From the NCBI GenBank assembly GCA_910587825.1, contig CAJUNJ010000001.1:28306-92305 (forward strand): a stretch of DNA of 64,000 bases. Direction: 5' to 3'. Position numbers and translations under genes: made by a program. The notes below the pieces were generated by a model, which was given only the letters and a program-made list of their open reading frames with translations, had not been told where the DNA came from and did no database searches. Of this stretch, positions 15,931 through 25,316 are shown in pieces (within the stretch, counting starts at the first letter, position 1; the number at the start of each line of letters is the position of its first letter). This DNA comes from an uncultured Christensenellaceae bacterium (GTDB lineage Bacteria; Bacillota; Clostridia; Christensenellales; Borkfalkiaceae).

Positions 15931-16506
15931 TTATTTGCCTACTCTCGACATATATTCGCCCGTACGCGTATCGATGCGGATAACTTCGCCCTCTTCTACG
16001 AACATGGGAACCTGAATTGTCGCACCCGTTTCCACAACGGCATTCTTCAACGCATTGGTTGCCGTATTGCCCTTGACGCCCGGTTCGCATTCGGTAATTT
16101 TAAGCTCAACAAAGTTTTCGGGTTCAACCGAGAAAGCAGTACCTTTAAGGAATTTAATGGTGACCGTATCGTTCTCCTTAATGTATTTAAGCGCATCCTC
16201 TACCTGTCCGAGATTGAGCGTAATCATATCAAACGTATCGGGATCCATAAAATAATAGAACTCGCCGTCGGTATAAGAATAGGTCATCTTCTTGGTTTCA
16301 ACCTGAGCTGTTTCAAGCTTTGCGGTAGGGTTGAAAGTTATATCCGAAAGAACCTGTCCCGTAACGACGTTTTTAAGCGTCGTTCTTACGAATGCGGCGC
16401 CCTTGCCGGGTTTTACATGCTGGAACTCCGTAACCGTATAAACGCCCTTACCGTTATACTCAAAAGTGCTGCCCTTTCTGATGTCGCCTGCTAAAATCGA
16501 TGCCAT
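15931..16506 (-). CDS. efp: Translation elongation factor P
   Basis: 191 residues, with the three beta-barrel domains of EF-P. The tip loop of domain I reads KPGKGAAF, with Lys35 in the position that is modified in other bacteria. The C-terminal domain holds the signature around GATIQVPMFVEEGEVIRIDT. It binds ribosomes stalled at polyproline stretches. The ATG at 16506 has AAAAGGAGA upstream. It follows the pepP gene by 54 bp; pepP-efp is a common pairing in Firmicutes, fitting proline-related functions. No modifying enzyme is seen in the window. Confidence 0.95.
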   Translation of the reverse strand: MASILAGDIRKGSTFEYNGKGVYTVTEFQHVKPGKGAAFVRTTLKNVVTGQVLSDITFNPTAKLETAQVETKKMTYSYTDGEFYYFMDPDTFDMITLNLGQVEDALKYIKENDTVTIKFLKGTAFSVEPENFVELKITECEPGVKGNTATNALKNAVVETGATIQVPMFVEEGEVIRIDTRTGEYMSRVGK

Positions 16507-16560
16507 AAATATATCTCCTTTTAATAACGCAATAATCTTAATGGATTGTTGCGGGTTTTA

Positions 16561-17610
16561 CTATAAAATTAATAATTTTTTATCCGAATCGGTAAGACTG
16601 ATTATTTTACCGTCTTCAAGCATTACCGTATCTTCTATCCTTATACCGAACTTACCTTCGAGGTAAACCCCCGGTTCATCAGAGAATACCATTCCGTTTT
16701 TAAGCTTGTCCTGCCCCTTGGGTGAAATAAAAGGAAATTCGTGGATATTTATGCCTATGCCGTGTCCTAACGAATGGGTAAACAGCTTATCAAGTCCGTA
16801 TTCCTTTAAAAAATCTCTTGCCAAAGCGTCTACCTGCAAACCCGTCATACCGTCGGTCGCCTTTTGCTTAACAAGCATATGAGCCGTCAAAACTCTACCG
16901 TAAACTTCTTTAAACTCTTCGTGCTTTCCGTCGTCGCCGAAAAGGAAAGTTCTCGTACAGTCGGAACAGTATCCGTTATATTTACAACCGAAATCTATTA
17001 AGACAATATCCCCGAATTTAAGCTTTCTGTCGCCCGTTTCGTGATGAGGCACGCTTGAATTTTCGCCAAACGCAACTATTGTATCAAAGCTCGTTCCGCT
17101 TGCGCCGTTTGTGCGCATTAAAAATTCAAGATGTGCGGCGACCTCGTTTTCGCTCATACCCTCTTTTATTAAAGGCAGAAGTCCGACAAAAGACTTATCG
17201 GCTATCTCGCACGCCTTCTTGATATTTTCTTTCTCCGAAGCACCTTTGACAGCCATAGCCGACACGAATGCGGGCAAACTGTCAACTATTTCGTGTCCAG
17301 CGTTCTTCAACTTTTCATAAACGGGATAAAAAGTTTTATCTAACGGTATTGCAATCTGTTTATAATTTTTAATAATATTTTCAAGCGGCGCTTCGTACTG
17401 CCTTACCGCAATATCCGTTCCCGTAAGCGCGTTTTTTGCCCCTTCGAGATAACGGCTGTCCGTATAAAACACGTTGCCGTCTTTGTCGGAAAGCACATAA
17501 CCGAACGATGTTGAAAAACCCGTAAGATATTTACGCAAATCGGAAGCTTCCGTCAAAACGGCTTCCGCCCCGACTGCTTTATAAATTTTTGACGCATTTG
17601 ATTCTTTCAT
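16561..17610 (-). CDS. Xaa-Pro aminopeptidase, M24 family
   Basis: 349 residues. The C-terminal pita-bread domain carries the metal ligands: Asp in LIDFGCKYNGYCSDCTRTF, His in HSLGHGIGINIHE, Glu in FSDEPGVYL and in GIRIEDTVML. The N-terminal creatinase-like domain starts with SKIYKAVGAEAVL. It removes an N-terminal residue ahead of proline. A longer frame begins at 17661, but that region holds the gene's own -35 and -10 boxes, so the ATG at 17610 is chosen. The promoter lies in the 3' end of the upstream gene. Whether the substrate is peptides from food or from protein turnover is not known. Confidence 0.9.
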   Translation of the reverse strand: MKESNASKIYKAVGAEAVLTEASDLRKYLTGFSTSFGYVLSDKDGNVFYTDSRYLEGAKNALTGTDIAVRQYEAPLENIIKNYKQIAIPLDKTFYPVYEKLKNAGHEIVDSLPAFVSAMAVKGASEKENIKKACEIADKSFVGLLPLIKEGMSENEVAAHLEFLMRTNGASGTSFDTIVAFGENSSVPHHETGDRKLKFGDIVLIDFGCKYNGYCSDCTRTFLFGDDGKHEEFKEVYGRVLTAHMLVKQKATDGMTGLQVDALARDFLKEYGLDKLFTHSLGHGIGINIHEFPFISPKGQDKLKNGMVFSDEPGVYLEGKFGIRIEDTVMLEDGKIISLTDSDKKLLIL

Positions 17611-17629
17611 TCGAATTTTCCGTAATTTA

Positions 17630-17658
17630 ATTTTAACAAATTTTTTTTCAGATGTCAA
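17630..17658 (-). promoter_or_regulatory. Sigma-A promoter for pepP-efp-dtd inside the upstream gene's end
   Basis: Consensus -35 TTGACA (17653-17658), 17-bp spacer, -10 TAAAAT (17630-17635), leaving a leader of about 12-13 nt before the ATG at 17610. The -35 box overlaps the last codons of the endonuclease IV-like gene. This makes any pepP start upstream of 17630 very unlikely. Confidence 0.85.
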
Positions 17659-18499
17659 CACTTGAATATATACGTTTCATCTCAACTGCATCTTCCGCCT
17701 GAGTCCCCGCAGATTCGCTTACGATGTACGGTTCCAATTTAAGCTGTTTCAACGCTATTGCAAACGGTTCGAATTCCGGTCCGTATTGCGTATCCTCGAA
17801 AGTAAGGTGCTTTATCTCGCCTTTTGCGGCATACATTATCTTTGAAAAATGTACGTGGAAATGCTTTACTCTTTCGTAGCCGAGTTCAGAAATCATATAT
17901 TCGAGACGAGATTTGTAATCGCCTACTGTTTTAAGACTTCCGCCTTCTCTTGCGTTTATATGTCCGAAATCAACGGCGGGAAGATAAATTTTATCTATTT
18001 TGCATAACCCTACAACCTCTTCAAGCGTGCCTATCTGGGCAAGCTTACCCATAGTTTCCGGGCAAAAATACAAATCTTCAAAGCCGTTGAGATAAATATA
18101 ATCTCTCAATTTCTTCAATCTTTCGGCAGTGAGATTTACGGCGTCCTCCCTTGTAGCTTTGCCCTGTGCGGCGGGATGAAAAACCACCCGTTTTCCGCCG
18201 AAAAGTTTTAAATATTTTGCACTGTTTAAAACATAATTGTACGACTTGCCTGCGGCTTCGTCATCGGGGTTTGCAAAGTTTATAAAGTACGGCGCGTGTA
18301 CGCTTATTTCGACTTCCGCCTGCGCGAAAGCCAAACCTATCTCTTCGGCTTTGCCTTCGGACAGAGTTATGCCTCTGCCGAACGAATATTCATAACAGTT
18401 CAAGCCGAGATTTTTACAGTATTCGCCTGCTTCGGCGGTATGCTTATGTCCTTCGGCATAAAACTTTTCGCCGTTACCGCTCGGTCCGAATTTAATCAA
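17648..18499 (-). CDS. Endonuclease IV-like TIM-barrel protein
   Basis: 283 residues. The fold is that of AP endonuclease family 2: VHAPYFINFAN, VVFHPAA, CPETMG, DFGHINAR, HVHFSK and a late SESAGTQAEDA supply the His, Glu and Asp positions that bind metals in endonuclease IV. It differs enough from Nfo that a sugar isomerase-like role remains possible. Several starts are possible; TTG at 18499 gives the common MIKFGPSGN opening with GGGGG 8 nt upstream, and overlaps the preceding stop by 8 nt. It is the last gene of the long rimP operon. Confidence 0.75.
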   Translation of the reverse strand: MIKFGPSGNGEKFYAEGHKHTAEAGEYCKNLGLNCYEYSFGRGITLSEGKAEEIGLAFAQAEVEISVHAPYFINFANPDDEAAGKSYNYVLNSAKYLKLFGGKRVVFHPAAQGKATREDAVNLTAERLKKLRDYIYLNGFEDLYFCPETMGKLAQIGTLEEVVGLCKIDKIYLPAVDFGHINAREGGSLKTVGDYKSRLEYMISELGYERVKHFHVHFSKIMYAAKGEIKHLTFEDTQYGPEFEPFAIALKQLKLEPYIVSESAGTQAEDAVEMKRIYSSVDI

Positions 18500-19127
18500 T
18501 TTCACTGCCCCCGTCAATATCGTTAAAATTTTCCACTGTCTGCATTGCGGAAAGTTCTTCTTCCGTCTTTTTACGGTATACAGTCATTTCGGTACCCGTA
18601 TCTCGGACAAGAATGTTTTTAGGATAAGTAATCATTTTGTAAGTACAGAATAAATCTCCCGATGCGCCGGCGACATTGCCTATCTGTAACGCCCATATTA
18701 CCCAAAACCATATACCCGTATGAAAAAATACGGTTAAAACCGAAAAAACTATCCCCCAAACTACAAGCGGAGCAAGAGCTATCGCAATATAATGAGCCTT
18801 ATCGAAAAATCCCGTACTGCCGGCATATGCCGCCCATCCGTTAAAACCGAAATTAAATTTGGCTTTGACCGAGATGCGCATTACAATTAAATGAGTCAAT
18901 TCGTGCAGAACTATATAAAGTACGTAACTGACGAACATAACGACAACAGCTATTATGACTTCCGTACTGTTATCCGACCAACTATGGTCGATAAAATATC
19001 CCGCGACAATCATAACAATCATAATTGCTAAAGACAGTCCGTTAACTATCCAGAACTGCTTTTTGTTATGCATTAAGTCGATTTTATCCAAATAGACGTA
19101 ATCTTCCGGTAGGCTGCCAAAACACAT
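18492..19127 (-). CDS. DUF3267 putative membrane metalloprotease
   Basis: 211 residues with about four membrane segments. The motif HELTH in the second segment (YIVLHELTHLIVM) is a zinc-protease-like HExxH site, and a later SGDLF may give the third ligand. This is the pattern of DUF3267 proteins, which resemble site-2-type proteases. The C-terminal 45 residues are charged and probably cytoplasmic. Its neighbours ribF and the endonuclease IV-like gene are close or overlapping, so it is in the same transcript, but its role there is unknown. Confidence 0.78.
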   Translation of the reverse strand: MCFGSLPEDYVYLDKIDLMHNKKQFWIVNGLSLAIMIVMIVAGYFIDHSWSDNSTEVIIAVVVMFVSYVLYIVLHELTHLIVMRISVKAKFNFGFNGWAAYAGSTGFFDKAHYIAIALAPLVVWGIVFSVLTVFFHTGIWFWVIWALQIGNVAGASGDLFCTYKMITYPKNILVRDTGTEMTVYRKKTEEELSAMQTVENFNDIDGGSEID

Positions 19128-19130
19128 AAT

Positions 19131-20030
19131 TTAAACCTTTAATTTCGCCTGCTTCAAATCTATTTTAAGCTGGGCGGTCAAGTCTTCCGCGCTTTCGAAT
19201 TTTACTATATCCCTTATGTATTCGACAAATTCCACGGTTACGCTTCTACCGTAAAGCGTACCGACAAAACCGTCGAGATAGGCTTCAAGAACCGAACTCT
19301 GTTCGTTAAAAGTCGGGCGGGGTCCGTAATTTGCAATGCCTATAAATTCTTCTTCGCCTACAATGCACTTGACTTTGTAAACGCCTTTTTTTACTTCGAC
19401 TTTATCAACGGGATATTTCATATTTACGGTAGGAAAACCGACAACCTTTTTACCCCTGTTCGCACCCTCGATTACAAAGCCCGTCACCGAATAATTTCTG
19501 CCTAAAAATGCACCTGCTTTGACAAGATTGCCCTGTTCGATATAATTTTTTATAGCGGTAGTACTTACCTTTTCACCGACGTAAGTTACGTCTTTAACCT
19601 GCATATACCAGACGCCGTTTTCCTCGTCTTCCGCATATGCCTTTAAGGTTGCCGACTTACCCTTTGCTTCACAACCGAAGCGGAAGTCCCTTCCGCTCAT
19701 ATAGGCTTTTATATTGAGCTTGTTTTCAAGATTTTCCAAAAATTCGCTTGCGCCGGTCTTCTTGAATTCTTCCGTATAATCTATTGCAAGTATAAATTTT
19801 ACGTTGTACTGTTCGAGAAGCTTCTGCTTTTCTTCGAAGTTGCACACCTGCCGCCCGCCCTTTCCGCCGACAAACATCATTACGCCCAAATCAAGACCGT
19901 TGATTTTTGCCTGTAATTTGGCTTTTTTAAGCAGTTCCGCATGTCCGATATGTATTGCGTCAAAACACCCCAATACCAGCAGACAGGGAAAAGTGTACTC
20001 GTCTTCATTGTACTTAATGATTTCTAACAT
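19131..20030 (-). CDS. ribF: Bifunctional riboflavin kinase / FAD synthetase
   Basis: 299 residues. The N-terminal nucleotidyltransferase has GCFDAIHIGH, a variant of the GxFDGxHxGH motif, and MSGRDFRFG. The C-terminal kinase half has GFPTVNM and YGPRPTF. It turns riboflavin into FMN and then FAD. Its start overlaps the truB stop by 7 nt, so translation is coupled. The location after truB is the standard Firmicute order. No FMN riboswitch precedes it, as expected for an internal operon gene. Confidence 0.95.
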   Translation of the reverse strand: MLEIIKYNEDEYTFPCLLVLGCFDAIHIGHAELLKKAKLQAKINGLDLGVMMFVGGKGGRQVCNFEEKQKLLEQYNVKFILAIDYTEEFKKTGASEFLENLENKLNIKAYMSGRDFRFGCEAKGKSATLKAYAEDEENGVWYMQVKDVTYVGEKVSTTAIKNYIEQGNLVKAGAFLGRNYSVTGFVIEGANRGKKVVGFPTVNMKYPVDKVEVKKGVYKVKCIVGEEEFIGIANYGPRPTFNEQSSVLEAYLDGFVGTLYGRSVTVEFVEYIRDIVKFESAEDLTAQLKIDLKQAKLKV

Positions 20031-20872
20031 AATTTTGTCCTAACCTTTAAAATATTATGTTTAACTTCCGAAAGCCCGTAAAAGGAACGGTCGTTACGAA
20101 AAATTTTATAAATTCCATCCGGCAAACAGGTATGGACGGTGAGTCCGTTAAACAGTTTCCTGTCTTCATCTGCCGACGGTATTATACTTTCATAAGGCAA
20201 CACGCTTTGCGTTTCAATGAGATAATCTTTGACGTTACCGCCGTTAAGCTTTTCTGTCGCAACGGAATTTTCTATTGAAAATATACCGCTCTTAGTCCTG
20301 ACAAGACCGCTCATAACCGCGCAAGTGTTCAGCTTTGCACCCAAATCACGGGCAATGGAACGGATATAAGTTCCGCCCCCGCATTCTATTTCAAAAGAAA
20401 AAGTATTTTTATTTATGCGGTCAAGTAATTTCACCGAATATATGTTGACTTTTTTAGACGGTAATTCGAATTCAATGCCGGCCCTTGCCAGTTGATAACA
20501 ACGTTTCCCGCCGATGTTCTTTGCGCTGAACTTGGGCGCAACCTGCATAACTTCACCGCACATTTCCGGAAGACAGGCTTGTATTTCATTTTCCGACGGA
20601 ACGTAACCGCCAGTTTTAAGTAACGTTCCCGTTGTATCCAAAGTATCGCTGTCCGTACCGAATTCAAACCGAGCCACGTAAGTCTTGCGCTTATCGAGAA
20701 AATAGTCGAATAACCTACACGCGTTACCCACGGCAACGGGCAACACACCGCTTGCCATAGGGTCAAGCGTACCCATATGTCCGCACGGCGTACCCGTGAG
20801 CCGTTTAATTATATTTACTTCACGGGCAGAACTTGCACCCGCGCATTTGTTGACATTTATAAAACCGTTCAT
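20024..20872 (-). CDS. truB: tRNA pseudouridine-55 synthase
   Basis: 282 residues. The catalytic motif GHMGTLDPMASGVLP contains Asp37. The second family motif KTYVARFEFGTDSDTLD and the CGGGTYIRSIARDLG motif are present. It makes the universal pseudouridine of the tRNA T loop. Its start overlaps the nrnA stop by ATGA, and its end overlaps ribF, showing a tightly packed operon. Confidence 0.96.
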   Translation of the reverse strand: MNGFINVNKCAGASSAREVNIIKRLTGTPCGHMGTLDPMASGVLPVAVGNACRLFDYFLDKRKTYVARFEFGTDSDTLDTTGTLLKTGGYVPSENEIQACLPEMCGEVMQVAPKFSAKNIGGKRCYQLARAGIEFELPSKKVNIYSVKLLDRINKNTFSFEIECGGGTYIRSIARDLGAKLNTCAVMSGLVRTKSGIFSIENSVATEKLNGGNVKDYLIETQSVLPYESIIPSADEDRKLFNGLTVHTCLPDGIYKIFRNDRSFYGLSEVKHNILKVRTKLC

Positions 20873-21831
20873 AAATTCTGATAAACGGCATAAGTAACCT
20901 TTTCGATTACTTCTTCAAGTTCACCGCTCAACATACAACCGCTTGCAAGAATGTGTCCGCCGCCGCCGAATGCCGAAGCAACTGCATTGACATTGACTTT
21001 GCCCTTGCTGCGAAGTGAAATTTTATATTGGCGTTTCTTGACTTCCATCATTGACACCGACACTTCGACGCCGTCCACAGTCAAAGGAAAATCTACAAAT
21101 CCTTCGGTAACGCTTTTGTCCGCGCCCGTTTTTGCAAGGTCATCCTGCGTGGTAACTATAAACGTAAGCCTGTCGCCAAGCGCGAACCTAATATTTCCCA
21201 TAACTCTGCCATACAGTAAAGCGCGCGTCTTGGGCTGTCGTCCATACATATTGTAATTGATAAGATTTACATCCGCACCCTTTGCGCGGAGTTTTGCGGC
21301 AATTAAAAAAGTTTTCTCACTTACGTCGCAGTGCGTAAAATTACCGCTGTCGGTAATCAGCCCTAACATCAAAAGATCTGCAATTTCTTTATTAATTTCA
21401 AAACCGCTTTCAATAAGAACTTCCGTAAGCAGTTGACAGCTTGCCGGACATTCGTAAACATAATTATATTTTGCGAATCCCTTGTTGGATATATGGTGGT
21501 CGATATTTATCGTTGTACCAGCAAACTGGGTAAAAGTATCGTAAAACGTACCCATCCGCGAAGCGTCCGCACAGTCGACGCATATATAAGTGTCGTATTT
21601 ATCAGGCGGCAAAATACACTTTACTTCTGCTACCGCACCCAAAAATCCAAATTTTTCGGGCGGTATATCTTCACAGCACATTACGGCTTTTTTTCCCTTA
21701 CAGCGCAACGCAGACACAAGGGCAAGCCCTGCGCCGAGCGCGTCGCCGTCCGGTCTCGAATGGCAAAACACTGCAATCGTTTGCGACTTATTAAGTTGTT
21801 CCGCTATTTCCGCTATGCTGTTATTCGTCAT
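20869..21831 (-). CDS. nrnA: DHH-family oligoribonuclease / pAp phosphatase
   Basis: 320 residues from the ATG at 21831 (TTG at 21840 is also possible). The DHH domain has SRPDGDALGAG, VDCAD and NIDHHISN; the C-terminal DHHA1 domain has FGGGGHILASGC. Members degrade nanoRNAs and dephosphorylate pAp. The gene overlaps rbfA at its start and truB at its end, the usual position in Firmicutes. Confidence 0.9.
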   Translation of the reverse strand: MTNNSIAEIAEQLNKSQTIAVFCHSRPDGDALGAGLALVSALRCKGKKAVMCCEDIPPEKFGFLGAVAEVKCILPPDKYDTYICVDCADASRMGTFYDTFTQFAGTTINIDHHISNKGFAKYNYVYECPASCQLLTEVLIESGFEINKEIADLLMLGLITDSGNFTHCDVSEKTFLIAAKLRAKGADVNLINYNMYGRQPKTRALLYGRVMGNIRFALGDRLTFIVTTQDDLAKTGADKSVTEGFVDFPLTVDGVEVSVSMMEVKKRQYKISLRSKGKVNVNAVASAFGGGGHILASGCMLSGELEEVIEKVTYAVYQNL

Positions 21832-22189
21832 CTTTTTCAATATCGAGTCCGTTAAGTATTTTATCTATCTTCGCGCCGTACTCCATACTTTCATCGGTCA
21901 AAAATCTCAGTTCGGGAACGGTGCGTAAATGCATAACCTGCGAAAGCTCGTGACGGATATACCCTGCGTTATTCTTTATTATCTGAAAACTGTTTTTGCT
22001 TTTTTCCTCGTTCGTATCGAAAATGCTGAGATATATTTTCGCACTTTTAAGGTCGGGAGCGACGTCTGCTTCCGTCACGCTGATAATGGCGCTTAGTTCG
22101 GGAAATTTATTGCGGAGTTTGCCTGAAATAACCGAAGATATTTCTTTTTGAAATTCGCCAGAAAGACGATTGCCTCTGCTGCCTTTCAT
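21821..22189 (-). CDS. rbfA: Ribosome-binding factor A
   Basis: 122 residues, with the KH-like fold of RbfA: IISVTEADVAPDLKSAKIYL and a late RTVPELRFLTDESMEYG segment that is the family signature. It acts in 16S rRNA maturation of the small subunit. The ATG at 22189 has GGGGAG 7 nt upstream, whereas the longer frame to 22213 would begin inside that signal. Confidence 0.95.
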   Translation of the reverse strand: MKGSRGNRLSGEFQKEISSVISGKLRNKFPELSAIISVTEADVAPDLKSAKIYLSIFDTNEEKSKNSFQIIKNNAGYIRHELSQVMHLRTVPELRFLTDESMEYGAKIDKILNGLDIEKDDE

Positions 22190-22213
22190 ATCTTTACTCC
22201 CCGATAACCGCAA

Positions 22214-24727
22214 TTAACCTGCGGCTATCTGTTCGATAATATAACATTCTATAATATCGCCTATTTTAATATCGTTAAAACCTTCTATCGCGCAACCGCA
22301 TTCAAAGCCGTATGCAACTTCCTTGACGTCGTCTTTAAAGCGTTTAAGCTGGTGAACATTTCCCTCCACCACAAGAACGTCGTCTCTGTAAATACGCAAT
22401 TTACCGCCGCGAACAATTTTACCGTCAAGAACGTAACAGCCTGCAATATTGCCTACGCCAGTAATTTTGAACGTCTGGCGTACTTCGCACTTGCCGAGAT
22501 AAATTTCGTGGAATTTGGGTGCAAGCATACCTTTAAGCGCGGCTTCCATATCGTCAAGCAAATCGTAAATTATACGGTAACTTCTTACATCTACTTTGCT
22601 TCTTTCCGCAAGTGCTTTTGCCTTTGCGTCGGGACGCACGTTAAAGCCTAAAATAATCGCATTCGAGGAATCGGCAAGCATTACGTCGGTTTCCGTAATC
22701 GCGCCCGCACCGCTGTGTATAACTTTGACTTGAACTTCTTCGTTGGAAAGTTTAACAACCGACTGTTTAACTGCTTCCACAGACCCTTGAACGTCGCCCT
22801 TTATGATAAGGTTAAGCGTCTTCAAATTCCCGCCTTCTATCATACCGAACATTTCTTCGAGAGATACTTTGGAAGCCGACTTAATCATAGCGTCGCTTGC
22901 CTTTCTCTTTCTCTCTTCGATGACTTCTTTCATAAGCGCCTGCGATACGGCAAAGATTGAATCACCCGAATTGGGAACTTCTTCGAGGCCGAGAACGTTT
23001 ACAGCCATTGAAGGTCCCGCTTCTTTTACGGTTTTACCGCTGTCGTCTATCATTGCACGTACTCTGCCTGTAACCGTACCTGAAATGAGATTATCGCCTG
23101 TATGAAGCGTGCCGTTCTGGACAAGAACGGTTGCAACAGGTCCCTTGCCCTTATCAAGACGCGCTTCAATAACGACGCCGCGCGCCTCTCTTTCGGGGTT
23201 GGCAAGCAACTCTTTCATTTCTGCCGAAAGTAACAGACTTTCAAGCAAAGTATCTATTCCTTCGCCCGTCTTGCAGGATATGGGACAAATCATTGTGTCG
23301 CCACCCCATTCTTCGGGTACAAGTCCGTAATTTGTAAGATCTTGCTTAACCCTGTTGATGTCTGCGCCGGCTTTGTCTATTTTATTAACGGCAACAATTA
23401 TCTGGACGCCTGCGGCTTTTGCATGGTTGATGGCTTCGACCGTCTGAGGCATTACGCCGTCGTCCGCCGCAACGACGAGAATTACAAAATCGGTAACCTG
23501 CGCACCGCGTGCACGCATTGCCGTAAACGCTTCGTGTCCCGGAGTATCTATAAAAGTAATGCCTTTACCGTTCAACTTAACGGTATATGCGCCTATATGC
23601 TGGGTTATCCCCCCTGCTTCTCCTGCGGCGGCGTTGGATTTTCTTATATAGTCGAGAAGCGAAGTCTTACCGTGGTCGACGTGACCCATAACCGTAACTA
23701 CGGGAGCACGGGGAACAAGGCTTTCAATTTCTTCAACCGTATCCGCCTGTTTTTCGAAAAGCACTTCTTCCGCCGTCTTTTCGGGTTTGTATTCGAGTTC
23801 TATACCGAGTCCCGCCGCTATCAAAGCCGCGGTATCGTAATCGATTGACTCGTTAACGGTTTTCATTATTCCTTCCTTAAAGAGGCGTTTGGTTATTTCA
23901 ACGGCAGAAATCCCCAGCTTCTCGGAAAGTATTTTCAAAGGTATGTCGTTAGTTGTTACTACAGCGCGCTCGATTTTTATCATCTGCGAGTTCTGCTGTT
24001 TCTTATCCTTCTTCAAGCGCAGTTTTCTGTAACCGCTCTTGTTTTCGTCGAAATCTTCAATACTTGCGCCCTGCTGCTTTTGAAGCGCGCGCTTCGATAC
24101 AGTGCGTCTTTCCTTTTCGACATACGTTCTTTCAAAGCTCTGCTTCTTCTTATCGGGGCCGAAGTTTTTGGTTTTTGCCGTCTGTGACGGCGCGACGGAA
24201 GCCGCAGGCGAAGTTACTTTGCCTGTACCGGGTCTGTTTGGACGAGGCGCGTTGTTATTAAACGGCGCGGTACCGCGGACAGGGCGGTCTTTTTGTACCC
24301 TTTGATCGCGGTTAATAAACGTCTTATTTGCAGGCGCACGGTTGACTGCCGGTTGTGCGGGTGCGGGACGCTCTGCCTGTACGGTTTTGACAGGCTGAAC
24401 GGGTTGAACGGGCTTAACGGGTTCTTTTTCTTCGGACTTTATTTTCTCCGCTTCCTTGGTCTGCTCGGCTTTAAGCTGTTCTTCTTTTGCCTGACGTTCG
24501 GCTTCCTCTGCCGCGCGGCGAGCGGCTTCTTCCGCCGCAAGCTTCTCCGCGGCAAGTCTCTCTTCTTCTATTTTTTTAGCGAGCTTGGCATTTTCAAGTT
24601 CGGTCAACTTTTTAAGTATGTCGGAAATTTTCTTTTCCGCCGTTCCGACTTTTTTTGTAAGCTCCGCTACGGCGCCGCCTGAAATAAGCTTACCTATATT
24701 TTCGATATTCTCGTATTTTTTTGCCAT
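22214..24727 (-). CDS. infB: Translation initiation factor IF-2
   Basis: 837 residues. Residues 1-240 are a low-complexity region rich in Lys, Glu, Ala and Pro. The short IF2_N domain lies around 255-300. The G domain starts with GHVDHGKT at 348-355, followed by DTPGHEAF and NKIDKAGA. The C-terminal domains II-IV end with GFECGCAIEGFNDIKIGD. It delivers initiator tRNA to the ribosome. The start ATG has GGCGG upstream and lies 3 bp after ylxQ. Confidence 0.97.
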   Translation of the reverse strand: MAKKYENIENIGKLISGGAVAELTKKVGTAEKKISDILKKLTELENAKLAKKIEEERLAAEKLAAEEAARRAAEEAERQAKEEQLKAEQTKEAEKIKSEEKEPVKPVQPVQPVKTVQAERPAPAQPAVNRAPANKTFINRDQRVQKDRPVRGTAPFNNNAPRPNRPGTGKVTSPAASVAPSQTAKTKNFGPDKKKQSFERTYVEKERRTVSKRALQKQQGASIEDFDENKSGYRKLRLKKDKKQQNSQMIKIERAVVTTNDIPLKILSEKLGISAVEITKRLFKEGIMKTVNESIDYDTAALIAAGLGIELEYKPEKTAEEVLFEKQADTVEEIESLVPRAPVVTVMGHVDHGKTSLLDYIRKSNAAAGEAGGITQHIGAYTVKLNGKGITFIDTPGHEAFTAMRARGAQVTDFVILVVAADDGVMPQTVEAINHAKAAGVQIIVAVNKIDKAGADINRVKQDLTNYGLVPEEWGGDTMICPISCKTGEGIDTLLESLLLSAEMKELLANPEREARGVVIEARLDKGKGPVATVLVQNGTLHTGDNLISGTVTGRVRAMIDDSGKTVKEAGPSMAVNVLGLEEVPNSGDSIFAVSQALMKEVIEERKRKASDAMIKSASKVSLEEMFGMIEGGNLKTLNLIIKGDVQGSVEAVKQSVVKLSNEEVQVKVIHSGAGAITETDVMLADSSNAIILGFNVRPDAKAKALAERSKVDVRSYRIIYDLLDDMEAALKGMLAPKFHEIYLGKCEVRQTFKITGVGNIAGCYVLDGKIVRGGKLRIYRDDVLVVEGNVHQLKRFKDDVKEVAYGFECGCAIEGFNDIKIGDIIECYIIEQIAAG

Positions 24728-24730
24728 ATA

Positions 24731-25054
24731 CTATTCACCGCCTTCGATATATAATTCGCAGTCCGTATCTCCGCTGTTTAATATTGCGTCCGCAAGACTT
24801 TTATCTTTTATCGCAACTAACCGACATAGCGGTTTTTGTACGATCTCTTCAAAATTTCCGTTATAAACAATCAACGGGCAAGAAAATTTGTTTTTGAATT
24901 TTAAAGCGTATCTTAAAGAATTCTTTTTAGCTTTTCCGTCGAGTATCAGAAGCCGAACCCCGCCTTTCAGTGTGGCAATCGCATTCGATCCGAGCGTTAT
25001 TTTACCCGATTTTATGCAAAAGCCGACATACGTTTTGACTTTACTTTGAACCAA
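24731..25054 (-). CDS. ylxQ: L7Ae-family RNA-binding protein YlxQ
   Basis: 107 residues. The pattern VKTYVGFCIKSGKITLGS, then a LLILDGKAKKN helix, is that of ribosomal L7Ae-like kink-turn binders. The track of the frame extends to 25105, but a TTG at 25054 has AGGAGG 6 nt upstream, so it is taken as the start; it overlaps the ylxR stop by 14 nt. Its place between ylxR and infB is standard. Its RNA target is not known. Confidence 0.85.
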   Translation of the reverse strand: MVQSKVKTYVGFCIKSGKITLGSNAIATLKGGVRLLILDGKAKKNSLRYALKFKNKFSCPLIVYNGNFEEIVQKPLCRLVAIKDKSLADAILNSGDTDCELYIEGGE

Positions 25055-25310
25055 AGTATTCCTCCTCAACGGAAGAATAGATTCCGTCGTCCACCGTACA
25101 CGCAAACACTTTATTTAAAAGCCGCTGTTTTTTCAGCTTTTTGACGCATTCCGCATCATTACAGATATACGCACCCCGTCCGGAAGCTTTTGAAGTGAAA
25201 TCTATAAAAATTTTACCTTCTTCGTTTTTTACAATACGGAGCATAGATTTCTTTTCTTTAAGCTGTCTGCACGCAATGCACATTCTCAACGGTATCTTTT
25301 TTTCGGGCAT
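25041..25310 (-). CDS. ylxR: YlxR (DUF448) RNA-binding protein
   Basis: 89 residues. The family signature is IPLRMCIACRQLKEKKSMLR, and the later GRGAYICNDAECVKKL is also conserved. In other Firmicutes YlxR binds RNA and is reported to modulate RNase P or transcription. It follows nusA by 6 bp and overlaps ylxQ, so expression of the three is tightly linked. Confidence 0.92.
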   Translation of the reverse strand: MPEKKIPLRMCIACRQLKEKKSMLRIVKNEEGKIFIDFTSKASGRGAYICNDAECVKKLKKQRLLNKVFACTVDDGIYSSVEEEYFGSK

Positions 25311-25316
25311 ATTGAT